Assembly: GCF_014642835.1 (NCBI RefSeq)
Contig: NZ_BMJA01000002.1
Span: forward strand, 992,867-1,056,866
Reading direction: 5' to 3'
Origin: Dyella nitratireducens
GTDB lineage: Bacteria > Pseudomonadota > Gammaproteobacteria > Xanthomonadales > Rhodanobacteraceae
DNA: 64,000 nt
In this document: positions 15,824-25,047 of the stretch, piece by piece
How the letters are laid out: each line of letters begins with the position of its first letter
Numbering within the stretch: position 1 is the stretch's first letter
Position numbers and translations under genes: made by a program
Notes under the pieces: generated by a model
Told to the model about the DNA's origin: nothing
Database searches by the model: none
Seen by the model: only the letters and a program-made list of their open reading frames with translations

Positions 15824-16759
15824 CTAGGCATCCATTACGATCAGGCCTTTACCGTTAATGCGACTCCCGCTCTCCAGATGTCGGATCAGTTCGATCCCTT
15901 CATGCAATCGAACCGCGCGGCCAACCGAGAGTTTCAGTATTCCCTTGCTGGCAAGGTCGACCACTTCTCGCATCGTTGCCTCGTCTTGTTTACCCATGAC
16001 GAACTTGCGAGAGCTCGAGAGAAGAATGCGAACCATTTTTGCGGGCGAAGGGTTTATGTCGAGGATCACGCCCCCTCGCTTTAGAAGTCTGCGCTCATCT
16101 CGGGGAGGCAAGCTTCCGTGGGTGTCAAATACGGCATCAAAGTTACCCTGCAGATCATCTGGAATGGTTTGCGTGTAGTCGAGGACGGCATCCACTCCGA
16201 TAGCTTTGGCGCCAATCATAGACTCTGCGTTCACACGCCCCACTACGAAGGCGCCTACGGCTTTTGCGATCTGTGTTGCCGCTTGTCCGACCGCCCCGTA
16301 AGCGCCGTTGATGAAGATCATTTGTCCTGATTTCAGCCTGGCTTTTTGCATGAGCGCAATCCAAGCTGTTGAAGCCGCGACCGGCAGCGTCGCAGCTTCT
16401 TCATGTGACAAATCGGTGGGCTTTACGACGGCAAGCGCCTCTTTGGTGATCAGCGTCTCCGCAAAGGAGCCGGACGTTTTTACGGGGGTCGAGCCGAGGA
16501 CGTCATCGCCGATCTTGAAACGCTTCACGCCCTTGCCAACACCTTCAACGACGCCGGAGAAATCTTGTCCCATGCCGCGAGGAAAGGTCCGGCCAGTCAT
16601 GAGCTTCATGGCGCCCTGCCGAATTTTCCAGTCGACAGGATTGATTGATGCAGCTTTGACTCGAACCAGAATTTCGTCATCGGCCAGTTCCGGCAATCGA
16701 TACTCTTCCAAACGCATCTCGGCCGGACCGCCATAACGATGGAACTGTATTCTCTTCAT
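15824..16759 (-). CDS. NADP-dependent quinone oxidoreductase-like medium-chain reductase
   Basis: This 311-residue zinc-free MDR protein starts MKRIQFHRYGGPAEMRLEEY. It carries the GroES-like substrate domain (VKAASINPVDWKIRQGAMK) and a Rossmann domain with GAYGAVGQAATQIAKAVGA. Such enzymes reduce quinones or enones with NADPH. It lies 7 bp behind the QorB-like gene, so both are one operon controlled from the 17.64 kb operator. The frame is open to 16837, but homology begins at 16759. Confidence 0.87.
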   Translation of the reverse strand: MKRIQFHRYGGPAEMRLEEYRLPELADDEILVRVKAASINPVDWKIRQGAMKLMTGRTFPRGMGQDFSGVVEGVGKGVKRFKIGDDVLGSTPVKTSGSFAETLITKEALAVVKPTDLSHEEAATLPVAASTAWIALMQKARLKSGQMIFINGAYGAVGQAATQIAKAVGAFVVGRVNAESMIGAKAIGVDAVLDYTQTIPDDLQGNFDAVFDTHGSLPPRDERRLLKRGGVILDINPSPAKMVRILLSSSRKFVMGKQDEATMREVVDLASKGILKLSVGRAVRLHEGIELIRHLESGSRINGKGLIVMDA

Positions 16760-16766
16760 AGGGTTC

Positions 16767-17618
16767 TCACGACAATGCGGTAGCGAGGACATCGCGCAGC
16801 GACTTAGGTGGGCGACCCGAAAGTCGCTCAACATCACTTGTCAGAATGTCGAAGTCGCCCCGGACGAAGTTCGTCTTTATTTCGACGAGCGCTTCAATGA
16901 TGGGCTCGGGCAGGCCGGCCTGTGACAGACCACTACGAAGCTGTTCTTCGCTAATCACCGCATAGCCGAGGGTCTTGCTCAGGATGTCCGATGCTATGGC
17001 CGCTCGCTCGGCGCCACTGAGGACGGCAGGGCCTGTCCCGTTGTAGATTGCACCCTCATGCCCTTCACTCAGTAGTGAGCCGGCTGCGGCTGCAGCCAGA
17101 TCATCGCGCGAGACATAGGCCACGCGTTCGTCCCCAAGGCCCGTCAGCATGCCCATGCCGAGCGACATCTGGATTTCTTGCGCCATGGCTTCTGCGTAGT
17201 AATTCATCCTCAGGATGGTCCAGACAGGCGCGGTCCTGATCAGGTGCTGTTCGGCGCTCCAGTAAGCCTCACGCAAATGGGGTTGCGCCGTTTGGCGCGT
17301 GCCGGCGGCGGACACCAGGAAGAGGTGCTTCACGCCTGCTGCGAGGGCAGCGTCGATGGCGTCCTTCAACTGTCGGCCACGTACACCGGGGCGCAACTCA
17401 GCGCTGGGAATAAGCAATAGACGATCGAGCCCCCGATAGGCACTTATGAGGGTCTCAGGTGCGTCGAAATCGCCATGCCGGCCCTCGGCAGAACTATTCG
17501 GCACGCGCTCCGGTGTGCGCGATATCCCCACTATATGGTGACCACCGCTTCGCTGAAGCAGTTCGGCCACGACTGCCTGGCCGAGTTGGCCGCTTGCGCC
17601 GCTGATGCCAATCTTCAT
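16767..17618 (-). CDS. NmrA-like NAD(P)H:quinone reductase (QorB/YtfG type)
   Basis: This 283-residue protein is close to the E. coli QorB length. It starts MKIGISGASGQLGQAVVAEL, the NAD(P)-binding loop, and has DRLLLIPSAELRPGVRGRQL, HLFLVSAAGT and RMNYYAEAM, as in atypical NmrA/QorB SDRs. It reduces quinones with NADPH in the cytoplasm. The start at 17618 has GAAGG upstream; the open frame to 17789 would cover the operator. It is first in an operon and divergent from an HxlR regulator, the same arrangement as ytfG and ytfH. Confidence 0.87.
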   Translation of the reverse strand: MKIGISGASGQLGQAVVAELLQRSGGHHIVGISRTPERVPNSSAEGRHGDFDAPETLISAYRGLDRLLLIPSAELRPGVRGRQLKDAIDAALAAGVKHLFLVSAAGTRQTAQPHLREAYWSAEQHLIRTAPVWTILRMNYYAEAMAQEIQMSLGMGMLTGLGDERVAYVSRDDLAAAAAGSLLSEGHEGAIYNGTGPAVLSGAERAAIASDILSKTLGYAVISEEQLRSGLSQAGLPEPIIEALVEIKTNFVRGDFDILTSDVERLSGRPPKSLRDVLATALS

Positions 17619-17640
17619 CTCTGATAACCTTCCCATCGTT

Positions 17641-17657
17641 ACGAACAAAAAGTTCGT
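17641..17657. promoter_or_regulatory. HxlR operator candidate
   Basis: ACGAAC-AAAAA-GTTCGT is a perfect 6-bp inverted repeat in the divergent promoter between the QorB-like gene and the HxlR gene. A second ACGAAC half-site lies at 17711, 38 bp before the HxlR start. HxlR dimers bind such short dyads. Confidence 0.6.
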
Positions 17658-17748
17658 GCAACTTTGGTGGATGTTGAGAAGGTCCACAAGAACGCACGGC
17701 AAGAGGCCTAACGAACACCAGAGTGCGTAATGCAACGCGGAGAAGGTG

Positions 17749-18159
17749 ATGACAAAACTTCGAGCGGCCACCAAATCGGCTGTAGACAATGAGAATCATG
17801 ACCCCGCGGATTGCCGAGCGGTTGGGCAGGTGCTGGATCGCATCGGCGATAAATGGACAGTGATGGTGATTGACACCTTGTCTAAGGGCCCCATGCGTTT
17901 CAACGCCGTCATGCACATTATTGGAGGCGTGTCGCACCGAATGCTGACGGTGACGCTCCGCGGATTGGAGCGTGACGGGCTGGTTACGCGAACTGCTTAT
18001 CCGACGATTCCGCCAAAGGTCGAGTACGAGTTGACCGAACTGGGGCGTTCACTCATCCGACCGCTCAAGGCTCTGTCGACGTGGGCTTTGAGCAATCGTC
18101 CGGCGATCGAAGCTGCTCGGGTACGCTTTGACAAGGAAGAAGGTAAGAAGCGCACGTAG
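17749..18159 (+). CDS. HxlR family transcriptional regulator
   Basis: This 136-residue winged-helix protein has VGQVLDRIGDKWTVMVIDTL, RFNAVMHIIGGVSHRMLTVT and LERDGLVTRTAYPTIPPKVE, the three HxlR/DUF24 blocks. The cysteine before the first helix (DPADCRAVGQ) corresponds to the redox or electrophile-sensing cysteine of the QorR/YodB group. It would repress the divergent quinone reductase operon until quinones modify that cysteine. The ATG at 17749 follows GGAGA at 5 bp. Confidence 0.88.
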   Translation: MTKLRAATKSAVDNENHDPADCRAVGQVLDRIGDKWTVMVIDTLSKGPMRFNAVMHIIGGVSHRMLTVTLRGLERDGLVTRTAYPTIPPKVEYELTELGRSLIRPLKALSTWALSNRPAIEAARVRFDKEEGKKRT

Positions 18160-18235
18160 ATAGCGCTTGGAGATTCTCACATCGGCCTTGCTGGCACCGA
18201 GCCGGCGGTCTTTGACTGTCATCTTTCCAAAAGGG

Positions 18236-18360
18236 CTACGTGATCAGGTTTATCCGCGTCTGGTACCCGGCATCGACGAGCAATCCGTGACCCGAAACGA
18301 ACGACGCGTCATCGGAGCCCAGGAACGCCACGACCGACGTCAAGGTAATCTGTAAGATCA
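18236..18360 (-). pseudogene. Relic of an SDR gene, C-terminal end
   Basis: The minus-strand frame reads TLTSVVAFLGSDDASFVSGH and then GLLVDAGYQTR before the TAG at 18236-18238. This is the C-terminal signature of classical SDRs (VAFLxSDxASFVTGxxxxVDGG). No N-terminal Rossmann part is present. The rest of the 18160-18577 gap shows no gene. Confidence 0.6.
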
Positions 18361-18577
18361 CCGTTGACTTGGGTCGCTTTTAGAACATTTTGCGAGGTAG
18401 GCGCCGACTCGTGTCGATTTGTCCAGCAGTCGTTCGTTGCATCGATGAAAGCGTGCGCAGCCAAGGCGTACGACACACGGAGCCCCGAAAGGGGCGCAGG
18501 TTATGGAACGTGGATGGCGATCATCCGCGCTGACAGCCCTGATGGAGATACTTCAACTTGATACGGAATGACTTGCC

Positions 18578-19285
18578 ATGAACAACACGATCCGAACCGT
18601 TTTTCAGCCAATTGCGGCCAGCGCGGTTGCCATCTTGCTTGGTGTGTATTGCGCGGCATCTCGCGCCGCCGACACGTCCGCGCCGCCTGCCATGCCCCCC
18701 GTAACGGCACCACCCGCCGGCGTGTACCACATCGACAAAGCCCATGCGAGCCTTCAGCTTCGTGTAAGCCATATGGGGTTTTCGACTTACACCACGCGCT
18801 TTAGCAGTTTCGATGCGACATTGACGTTTGATCCAGACAACATACCGGCCTCCAAGCTGGAGGCCACCATCGAATCCGCATCGCTGCAAATGGACGCGGC
18901 ACCAAAGATGTGCCTCGATATCGTGAAAGGGCCCAAGCTCCTCGATACAGCGAAATTTCCCAAGATCGTTTTCCGCTCGGACAGCATTCGCATGACCGGT
19001 GCCAAGACGTTTGAAATCTCGGGTACCTTGGATCTGCACGGTGTCACTCGCCCATTGGTTCTAACCGCCTCTTACAACGGTGGGTATGGCGGCATACCTA
19101 ACATGGACCCGCACGCGCGCATCGGATTTTCCGCGCATGGAACCTTCAAGCGCTCGGATTTCGATATGGGATTTGGTGTGCCTGCGCCGGGCTCAACCAT
19201 GGGGGTGGGTGATTTGATCGACGTGACCATTGAGGCCGAGTTCAGTGGGCCGGCTTTGGCGAACACAGCCGGCAAGTCACATTGA
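18578..19285 (+). CDS. YceI family periplasmic protein
   Basis: This 235-residue protein has a signal peptide (VAILLGVYCAASRAA) and a proline-rich spacer. The YceI lipocalin-like barrel starts at GVYHIDKAHASLQLRVSHMG and continues with TRFSSFDATLTFDPDN, FPKIVFRSDSI, TLDLHGVTRPLVL and RSDFDMGF. YceI proteins bind polyisoprenoid-type lipids, such as quinone precursors, in the periplasm. Its position among quinone reductases is consistent with this. Two further envelope genes follow on the same strand. Confidence 0.9.
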   Translation: MNNTIRTVFQPIAASAVAILLGVYCAASRAADTSAPPAMPPVTAPPAGVYHIDKAHASLQLRVSHMGFSTYTTRFSSFDATLTFDPDNIPASKLEATIESASLQMDAAPKMCLDIVKGPKLLDTAKFPKIVFRSDSIRMTGAKTFEISGTLDLHGVTRPLVLTASYNGGYGGIPNMDPHARIGFSAHGTFKRSDFDMGFGVPAPGSTMGVGDLIDVTIEAEFSGPALANTAGKSH

Positions 19286-19433
19286 CGTCAATCACGACAT
19301 GCGTGCCAGCCTGCGGTCAACTGCAGGCTGGCTTGTCGACTAACCTTGCTCCGGCGTCGTTGTTGAGTATCCGCGTTCGACCCCGCGCGGGCCTTCGTGC
19401 TTTGTAGACGTACAAGAGATAGGAGAAGTGCCG

Positions 19434-19736
19434 TTGAAGCCAAGTACCAGTGCCAATCTGGCCTTGTTGCTGATTATTGCGGGCTGGATCCTGGCAGGCC
19501 ATGGATATTCGGTATCGATAGAGGATTTTGGCTCTGGCACTCCGGCGGCGTGGCGAGATGCATACTATGCAAGGGCCACGCTTATGATGGTTATAGGAGT
19601 AGCTTCTATAGGAGCTTCGCTTTGGTTTGCTGGCTTTGCCTTCAAGGATGCAAGACGTAGAGCATTGGCCGCCACTATTTTGGCTTTGCTGCCTTTTGCT
19701 GTGCTTGTCGCATGTTTTGCTTGGGGCAACTTTTGA
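19434..19736 (+). CDS. Small integral membrane protein
   Basis: This is 100 residues with three hydrophobic spans (LALLLIIAGWILAGHGY, TLMMVIGVASIGASLWFAGF, ILALLPFAVLVACFAW). AGGAGA at 19421-19426 is one base from the GTG at 19428 but 7 bp from the TTG at 19434, so TTG is taken as the start. No family is recognised. It lies between the YceI gene and a membrane-anchored hydrolase. Confidence 0.6.
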   Translation: MKPSTSANLALLLIIAGWILAGHGYSVSIEDFGSGTPAAWRDAYYARATLMMVIGVASIGASLWFAGFAFKDARRRALAATILALLPFAVLVACFAWGNF

Positions 19737-19886
19737 GACACGGCATAAAAGCAAATACTCGTTATCGATTGAGCGGCTTCGACTTTCTAAGATGATGGAA
19801 ACCGTAGCCGCTGAGACCGCAGATGACGCCATACGAAGAGCGCAGAAGAAAGGCCAAGGCGAGCGCACCCTTTAAGGGCATGGACG

Positions 19887-20762
19887 ATGCGTAAGAGACA
19901 AATCTCAAACTGGCTTTTCTTCTTGGCGCTGATGGCATCTCTTGCGCTTGTTGGCCTGTGGGTTGCCGGTTCGTATCTCATCAGTCCCATGCAAAGTTTT
20001 GTTGGAGCGCCACCGTCTGATCTTCCCGCTCAGGCGATCGTCTTTCCTGATGCAAGCGGGGAGCCGATCCACGGTTGGTTTGTTGCCGGCACTAAAGGGC
20101 AGGGTGCTGTTCTATTGCTGCACGGCGTTCGCGCTGATCGGCGGGCGATGATCAACCGTGCCCGGTTCCTGCATGCAGCCGGCTACGCAGTGTTGTTGAT
20201 CGACTTCCAGGCAGCAGGTGAGAGCCCCGGTAAGGCCATTACTTTCGGTTATCGCGAAGCGGAAGACGTAAAGGCATCGCTGCGGTATATCCATCAACGG
20301 CTTCCGGGCGAGCACGTGGGCGTCATTGGCACATCCATGGGCGGAGCCGCCACGATTCTTGCCGAGCCCGACGTCGATGCCGATGCGGTGGTATTGGAAC
20401 AGGTCTATCCAACAATCCAGCAGGCAACGGAGGACAGGCTGGCTATCCACCTAGGGCCTATAGGGCCATGGCTGGCCCCGGTTCTGCTGATGACTTTGCA
20501 CGCTCATCTGGACATTTATCCGGACCAATTGCGCCCGATCGAGCACATCGGCCATCTGTCGATGCCCAAGCTATTGATCGTGGGCGATCGTGATCGGGAC
20601 ACAACGATGGCCGAGTCCTACGCGATGTTCCATGCGGCGACAGGATCCAAGCAGCTATGGGTGGTGCACGGAGCCAGACATGTTGACCTATATGGATATG
20701 TCGGGGCTGACTATCAGGTGCGCGTGCTCGACTTTTTCAACACTTGTCTACGTGGGAAATAA
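19887..20762 (+). CDS. Membrane-anchored alpha/beta hydrolase
   Basis: This 291-residue protein has an N-terminal membrane anchor (WLFFLALMASLALVGLWVAG). Its alpha/beta fold has the LLLHGVRADRR oxyanion region, the nucleophile elbow GTSMGG, an acid in VGDRDRDTTM and the catalytic histidine in GARHVDLYG. It resembles the YqkD/BAAT-type serine hydrolases that face the periplasm. The substrate is probably an ester or thioester; it cannot be narrowed down further. The stop at 20762 faces the convergent SDR gene. Confidence 0.85.
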   Translation: MRKRQISNWLFFLALMASLALVGLWVAGSYLISPMQSFVGAPPSDLPAQAIVFPDASGEPIHGWFVAGTKGQGAVLLLHGVRADRRAMINRARFLHAAGYAVLLIDFQAAGESPGKAITFGYREAEDVKASLRYIHQRLPGEHVGVIGTSMGGAATILAEPDVDADAVVLEQVYPTIQQATEDRLAIHLGPIGPWLAPVLLMTLHAHLDIYPDQLRPIEHIGHLSMPKLLIVGDRDRDTTMAESYAMFHAATGSKQLWVVHGARHVDLYGYVGADYQVRVLDFFNTCLRGK

Positions 20763-20805
20763 GGCGCGGGTGACCCCGCGCAAGCAGATGGAGCTGAAAC
20801 CACGA

Positions 20806-21525
20806 TCACGCTGCGGCCGGAAGAATCGACTCGACGCGATCTCGTTTCGTCACCAGGGTCCAGATCTCCTGGGCGATGTCGTCGGGATCGATCACGGGGA
20901 AGCGTGGGTCCAACGTCACGCCCTTGGCGGTCAATGCGCGAAGCCCCGCGGAGCGATCGATGGCGGCACCGATATTCAATGTCCCGGCATAGACACCTTT
21001 GGGCATCACTTCAGCATTGAGGGTGAAGACATAGTTGCGCGCGGCAGCCATCAACGGCCCAACGCCGCTCATGCCAGGCATGGGGACCACGGCGGTGAGC
21101 CCCCCGACGACGACGACCGCGCCGTCACCACGCGTCAGCATGCCGGGCAAAACGGCATGCGAGACCTCGACGGGTGAGAAGGTGAAGAGGTTGGCCATGG
21201 ATTGCAGCATCGATGCGTCGAGTTCCAAGGCGGGCACGAAGCCGATATCAGAGGGGACTGGCGCGTAGACGGCGACGTCGATCGAGCCGAACCGTTTCTC
21301 AATCGCCTCGACCAGCGCAGGGATGCGGTCGGTATGAGCGAGGTCGGCGGCAAAGGCTGCCGCCTCGATGCCTGCGCCGGCCAATTCGGCGACACGCTCT
21401 TGCAGCGGTCCCGCTCGGCGAGCGACAAGCGCCACGCGATAGCCTTCGCGCCCGAAACGATGGGCCAGGGATGCACCAAGTCCGGTGCCGGCGCCGAAGA
21501 TGGCAATGGTTTTCTGATCAGTCAT
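20806..21525 (-). CDS. Short-chain dehydrogenase-like oxidoreductase
   Basis: This 239-residue Rossmann protein starts TIAIFGAGTGLGASLAHRFG, an SDR cofactor loop in GAGTGLG form, followed by ALVARRAGPLQERV, pointing to NADP(H). The NNAG motif is replaced by VYAPVPSD, and no clear YxxxK follows the VVVGGLTAV strand, so the classical catalytic triad is incomplete. It is divergent from an HxlR gene. The start is at 21525, with AGGAAT upstream. Confidence 0.75.
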   Translation of the reverse strand: MTDQKTIAIFGAGTGLGASLAHRFGREGYRVALVARRAGPLQERVAELAGAGIEAAAFAADLAHTDRIPALVEAIEKRFGSIDVAVYAPVPSDIGFVPALELDASMLQSMANLFTFSPVEVSHAVLPGMLTRGDGAVVVVGGLTAVVPMPGMSGVGPLMAAARNYVFTLNAEVMPKGVYAGTLNIGAAIDRSAGLRALTAKGVTLDPRFPVIDPDDIAQEIWTLVTKRDRVESILPAAA

Positions 21526-21581
21526 GACAATTCCTGTGGGGTGGTATGTTTTGCTGACCAGATAGTGTTGGTAGACCACCG

Positions 21582-22034
21582 ATGCCACAAGAACGCATAT
21601 TTTCGTTGCCTAGTCACATGATTGTGACCCATGCCCCCAGTCAGCCAGGCACGCATCCAGGCTGCCAGAAGGTCAACCAGATCCTCGGCCACCTGGGCGA
21701 CAAGTGGACGATGCTGGCAATCCTGATGCTGGTCGAACGATCGCGGCGGTTTAATGAATTGAAGCGGCTGATCGGTGGCATTTCTCAACAAATGCTCACG
21801 CGTACGCTGAAAGCGTTGGAGCGCGACGGCATGGTGACCCGCACCGTGCATCCAACGGTGCCGCCGCAGGTCGAGTATGCGTTGACGGATTTAGGGCGAT
21901 CGCTTTCCGAGCCGCTGATGCATATGGCGGCGTGGACGCTAGAGCACGTGGGTGAGATTGAGGCGCATCGTGTGCGGCATGAAGAGCAGGCAGGACGGCG
22001 AGCGCAAACAGGGAGTGAGTTGGCCAATCTGTAG
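21582..22034 (+). CDS. HxlR family transcriptional regulator
   Basis: This 150-residue protein is the second HxlR of the window, with CQKVNQILGHLGDKWTMLAI, RFNELKRLIGGISQQMLTRT and LERDGMVTRTVHPTVPPQVE. It keeps the N-terminal cysteine (PGCQKV) next to the first DNA-binding helix. It faces the SDR gene across 56 bp that contain TGGTAGACCA, a short imperfect dyad. An ATG at 21618 is an alternative start. Confidence 0.88.
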   Translation: MPQERIFSLPSHMIVTHAPSQPGTHPGCQKVNQILGHLGDKWTMLAILMLVERSRRFNELKRLIGGISQQMLTRTLKALERDGMVTRTVHPTVPPQVEYALTDLGRSLSEPLMHMAAWTLEHVGEIEAHRVRHEEQAGRRAQTGSELANL

Positions 22035-22095
22035 GCACTTTTTGCAAAGGAATGCAGCGAGGAACTTGTTCTCACCATAGTCTTCAATCTTGTCT

Positions 22096-22222
22096 TATCG
22101 TCATTCCGGCGAAGGCCGGAATCCATCGCCAGTACGAAGCATGGATTCCGGCCTTCGCCGGAATGACGGTGAGGTGCTACGAAACTTCCAAGGACAGCAG
22201 TGCACCTTCGCCGGAATGACGG
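22096..22222. repeat. REP-type composite repeat
   Basis: A REP arm (GTCATTCCGGCGAAGGCCGG) and its inverse (GGCCTTCGCCGGAATGAC) surround a short loop. They are followed by the tail CTACGAAACTTCC..GGACAGCAGTGC (about 22177-22203) and a third REP head (CCTTCGCCGGAATGACGG). The order matches the 2398-2650 cluster, minus the gene relic. Confidence 0.85.
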
Positions 22223-22280
22223 ATGCCTCCGAAATAGCAGCATCGCAGACATTAAGTTCGAAGCATTGGCCCTAAGCCGA

Positions 22281-24830
22281 TCAGCTAACGCGCTGAGCTT
22301 TCGATGCAGGTCTCTTTGTTGTGATCGCCATTGAGGCAGAGCGCAACGGTTGTCCAACGGCTCCTTCCTCAACCGCCTCAATAAGCACCTGACCCGCTTC
22401 ATCCGTCGATTGAATGATGACCTGGGCCAATCCGTTGAACAGCGACCGCTTCGGCTCCTTGTCACTCTCCAAACAGTTGGGATTGCCGTTGCCGACGCCG
22501 ATAAGTTGGCCTTTTCCGGAAATGCGGAATGCAAGCTTGTTGTCCGCCGTGGGCACTAGCCGGCCGTGGTCATCAAGCGCTTCGACGGTAATGATGGTGA
22601 CGTCTTGCCCATCTGCGGCGATCTCAGAACGATCGGCAATCAAGCGGATTTTTTGCGCTGGGCCTGTGGTTTCGCGCTTCTCAACCAGCACGGTTTGGCC
22701 GTTACGACTGCCACGCGCCTCGATCACGCCGGGTGCGTACGCAACCTTCCACTCGATATGCCCCAGACGAGGCACCTTCTTGCTGCCGAGACTCTTGCCG
22801 TTGAGCAGCAGTTCGACTTCATCGAGGTTGGTATAGACCCAGACGGAAATGTCCTGGCCTTCTTTCCCTTGCCAGTTCCAATGCGGAAACACATGCAGGC
22901 TGGGTTCTTTTCGCCACCAGGCTTTGTAGTAGTAATAATAATCCTTGGGAAAGCCGCACATATCGACGATCCCGAATTGCGAACTGATCGAAGGCCAGCC
23001 ATAAGGCGTGGGTTCACCGCGGTAATCGAAGCCGGTCCAGGCGAAGCCGCCGGCCAACCATTCGCGGGTGTCGTAAAAGGTCCACCATTGCTCCGGTGTT
23101 TGTCCCCAGTCCACGACGCCGTCATAGCTGTTGACCGTGTTCTTTGTCTTGTCGGAACTGTATTCACCGCGCGTGGAAATGGCGCTGGAAGTTTCCGATC
23201 CGAAAACAGGGCGCTTCGGATGCTTCTTGTGGAAGTCGTCGGGAAAATCGGTGTGGTAATTGAAGCCGATGATGTCGAGCGCATCGGAGACGCCTTGCTC
23301 GTTATCGCCGTTGACGGCTGCGGAAACGACACGGGTAGGATCGAGTTCGTGGCAGCGCTCGACCATGGTGGTGGCGATGCGTTCACCTTGTGCTGCCATA
23401 TCACCTTTTTGAAGCTTCCATTCTTCGTTGCCGATCGACCAGATAATGATCGACGGCGAGTTGCGATACCGTTTCACCATGGTTTCGAGTTGTTCCAAGC
23501 CGCTCGGGCTGGCGCTCATGTGGCGTGTTTCGCACATCATCAGCATGCCCATGCGATCGCATGCTTCGACCCATTCGGGCGTCGGCATGTTGTGCGAGGT
23601 GCGCACGGCGTTGCAGCCCATGCTTTGCAGCACGGATAGGCGGAAGGCTTGCAGCCGGTCGGGCAGGGCGGCACCCACCCCAGCGTGATCCTGGTGATTG
23701 CAGGTGCCTTGGATCTTGAGCGGCTTGTCGTTCAAGAAGAAGCCGTGGTCAGGATCGAACCGTGCCGTGCGGATACCGAATGGAATGTGTTCGGCATCGC
23801 GCACGCTGCCGTCGACGAAGACTTTGACGAGCGCTGTGTAGAGATGGGGCTCATCAGGCGACCAGAGGGCGGGATGGTCAATGGTCGCCGCGGCTCGATA
23901 GTCCGTCGATGTACTCGGCGCAATTGCCTGTGCGGCGGATGTCGCCTGCGCAACCGTGCGGCCGCTGGCATCGACAATGGTCCATGCGAGCGAGGCGTTT
24001 ACCGGATGCCCGTTCTCATTCTGGATGATGGTTGCGAGGTCAAGCGAAGCGGTGTCGCCCTTGAGGGTCGGGCGCACCACGCTTTCCCATCTGCCCAGGT
24101 GCACCGGATCCATTTTGGTCAACCAGACGTGGCGATAGATACCGGCGCCTTCGTAAAACCAGCCATCGCCGAAACTGGCGTCGACACGCAAGGCGACAAC
24201 ATTCTTGCCGCCGTAGTTGAGGAAATCGGTAACGTCGAAACGGAACGAGGTATAGCCGTCGTCGTGGCGGCCGATGAAACAACCGTTGACGAACAGCATG
24301 ACGTCGCGCATTGCGCCGTCAAACTCGATCCAGATGCGCCGACCACGATCGCTGTCGGGAATGTCGAACGTGCGCCGGTACCAGCCGACGCTGGTGGCGG
24401 GATAGCGTCGCCCAAGCGGCTTATAGCCATGCGACGTCATCCGGCTGTCTTCATCACCCTTGTCGTCGTGCACGAAGGGGAGTTCCACTGCCCAGTCATG
24501 CGGCAGATTCAGTTTGCGCCAGTCGGCCGCATCGAAGTCGGTGGTGGCGATCTTGAACGTGCCTGTCTTCGAAAAATCACCCTGGCCGAAGCCGAAGCCG
24601 AAATCCTTGGCCGGGTCATCGCCGTGGCCGAACGCGAACTGCCAACCGAAGTCGAACAGCCATTGTTCGCGTGGTGCCATGGCTGCTCCGTTTTGCGGCA
24701 GTGCCCACGGTGGCTGTCCCGCCATGGCGTTGGCATTGCCGTGACCGGCCCACACGAAGCGCGGCAATAGGCCTGCGCCGAACAATCCAAGACTTGAGAT
24801 GACGAAAGTGCGGCGGGTGATGTCAACCAT
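22281..24830 (-). CDS. Glycoside hydrolase family 2 protein, Tat-exported
   Basis: This 849-residue protein has a twin-arginine signal (DITRRTFVISSLGLFGAGLL). The GH2 sugar-binding domain spans about 60-240 (VGWYRRTFDIP, FDGAMRDVMLFVNG, GEGAGIYRHVWL-type block), then an immunoglobulin-like domain, then the TIM barrel from about 360. The acid/base is E469 in IWSIGNEEW and the nucleophile E546 in PVFGSETSS. C-terminal DUF4982-like and Big-like domains follow. The likely activity is beta-galactosidase or a related exo-glycosidase. Tat export suggests folding with a metal ion before secretion. The upstream TTG at 24848 is less likely. Confidence 0.92.
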   Translation of the reverse strand: MVDITRRTFVISSLGLFGAGLLPRFVWAGHGNANAMAGQPPWALPQNGAAMAPREQWLFDFGWQFAFGHGDDPAKDFGFGFGQGDFSKTGTFKIATTDFDAADWRKLNLPHDWAVELPFVHDDKGDEDSRMTSHGYKPLGRRYPATSVGWYRRTFDIPDSDRGRRIWIEFDGAMRDVMLFVNGCFIGRHDDGYTSFRFDVTDFLNYGGKNVVALRVDASFGDGWFYEGAGIYRHVWLTKMDPVHLGRWESVVRPTLKGDTASLDLATIIQNENGHPVNASLAWTIVDASGRTVAQATSAAQAIAPSTSTDYRAAATIDHPALWSPDEPHLYTALVKVFVDGSVRDAEHIPFGIRTARFDPDHGFFLNDKPLKIQGTCNHQDHAGVGAALPDRLQAFRLSVLQSMGCNAVRTSHNMPTPEWVEACDRMGMLMMCETRHMSASPSGLEQLETMVKRYRNSPSIIIWSIGNEEWKLQKGDMAAQGERIATTMVERCHELDPTRVVSAAVNGDNEQGVSDALDIIGFNYHTDFPDDFHKKHPKRPVFGSETSSAISTRGEYSSDKTKNTVNSYDGVVDWGQTPEQWWTFYDTREWLAGGFAWTGFDYRGEPTPYGWPSISSQFGIVDMCGFPKDYYYYYKAWWRKEPSLHVFPHWNWQGKEGQDISVWVYTNLDEVELLLNGKSLGSKKVPRLGHIEWKVAYAPGVIEARGSRNGQTVLVEKRETTGPAQKIRLIADRSEIAADGQDVTIITVEALDDHGRLVPTADNKLAFRISGKGQLIGVGNGNPNCLESDKEPKRSLFNGLAQVIIQSTDEAGQVLIEAVEEGAVGQPLRSASMAITTKRPASKAQRVS

Positions 24831-25047
24831 GAGAATCACAATCTCCAAAGGTAAGACCTGCCGGCGTCATGGCGAGAAGGGCTGCCGATGACGAAGTGGC
24901 TGAGCCAGAGCGAGTGTTACGTGATGGTTTTGTAGATGGCGGAGGGCGTGCGGCGGCGCATTCCGACGGTGCACCATATCAAAGAAAGCGCTGTCTGCAT
25001 CAAGTGCTGTGAGGTCGTGGCGGATGGTTCGCCAAGATGGATAAAAC

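Noticed and set aside
15637-15858. Short plus-strand frames between the 201-residue unknown and the quinone reductase
   Set aside because: They overlap the end of the reductase gene, have no ribosome binding site and no recognisable sequence.
22566-24770. Two long plus-strand frames opposite the GH2 gene
   Set aside because: GH2 motifs on the minus strand are complete; these frames are low in structure and arise from the same codon bias.
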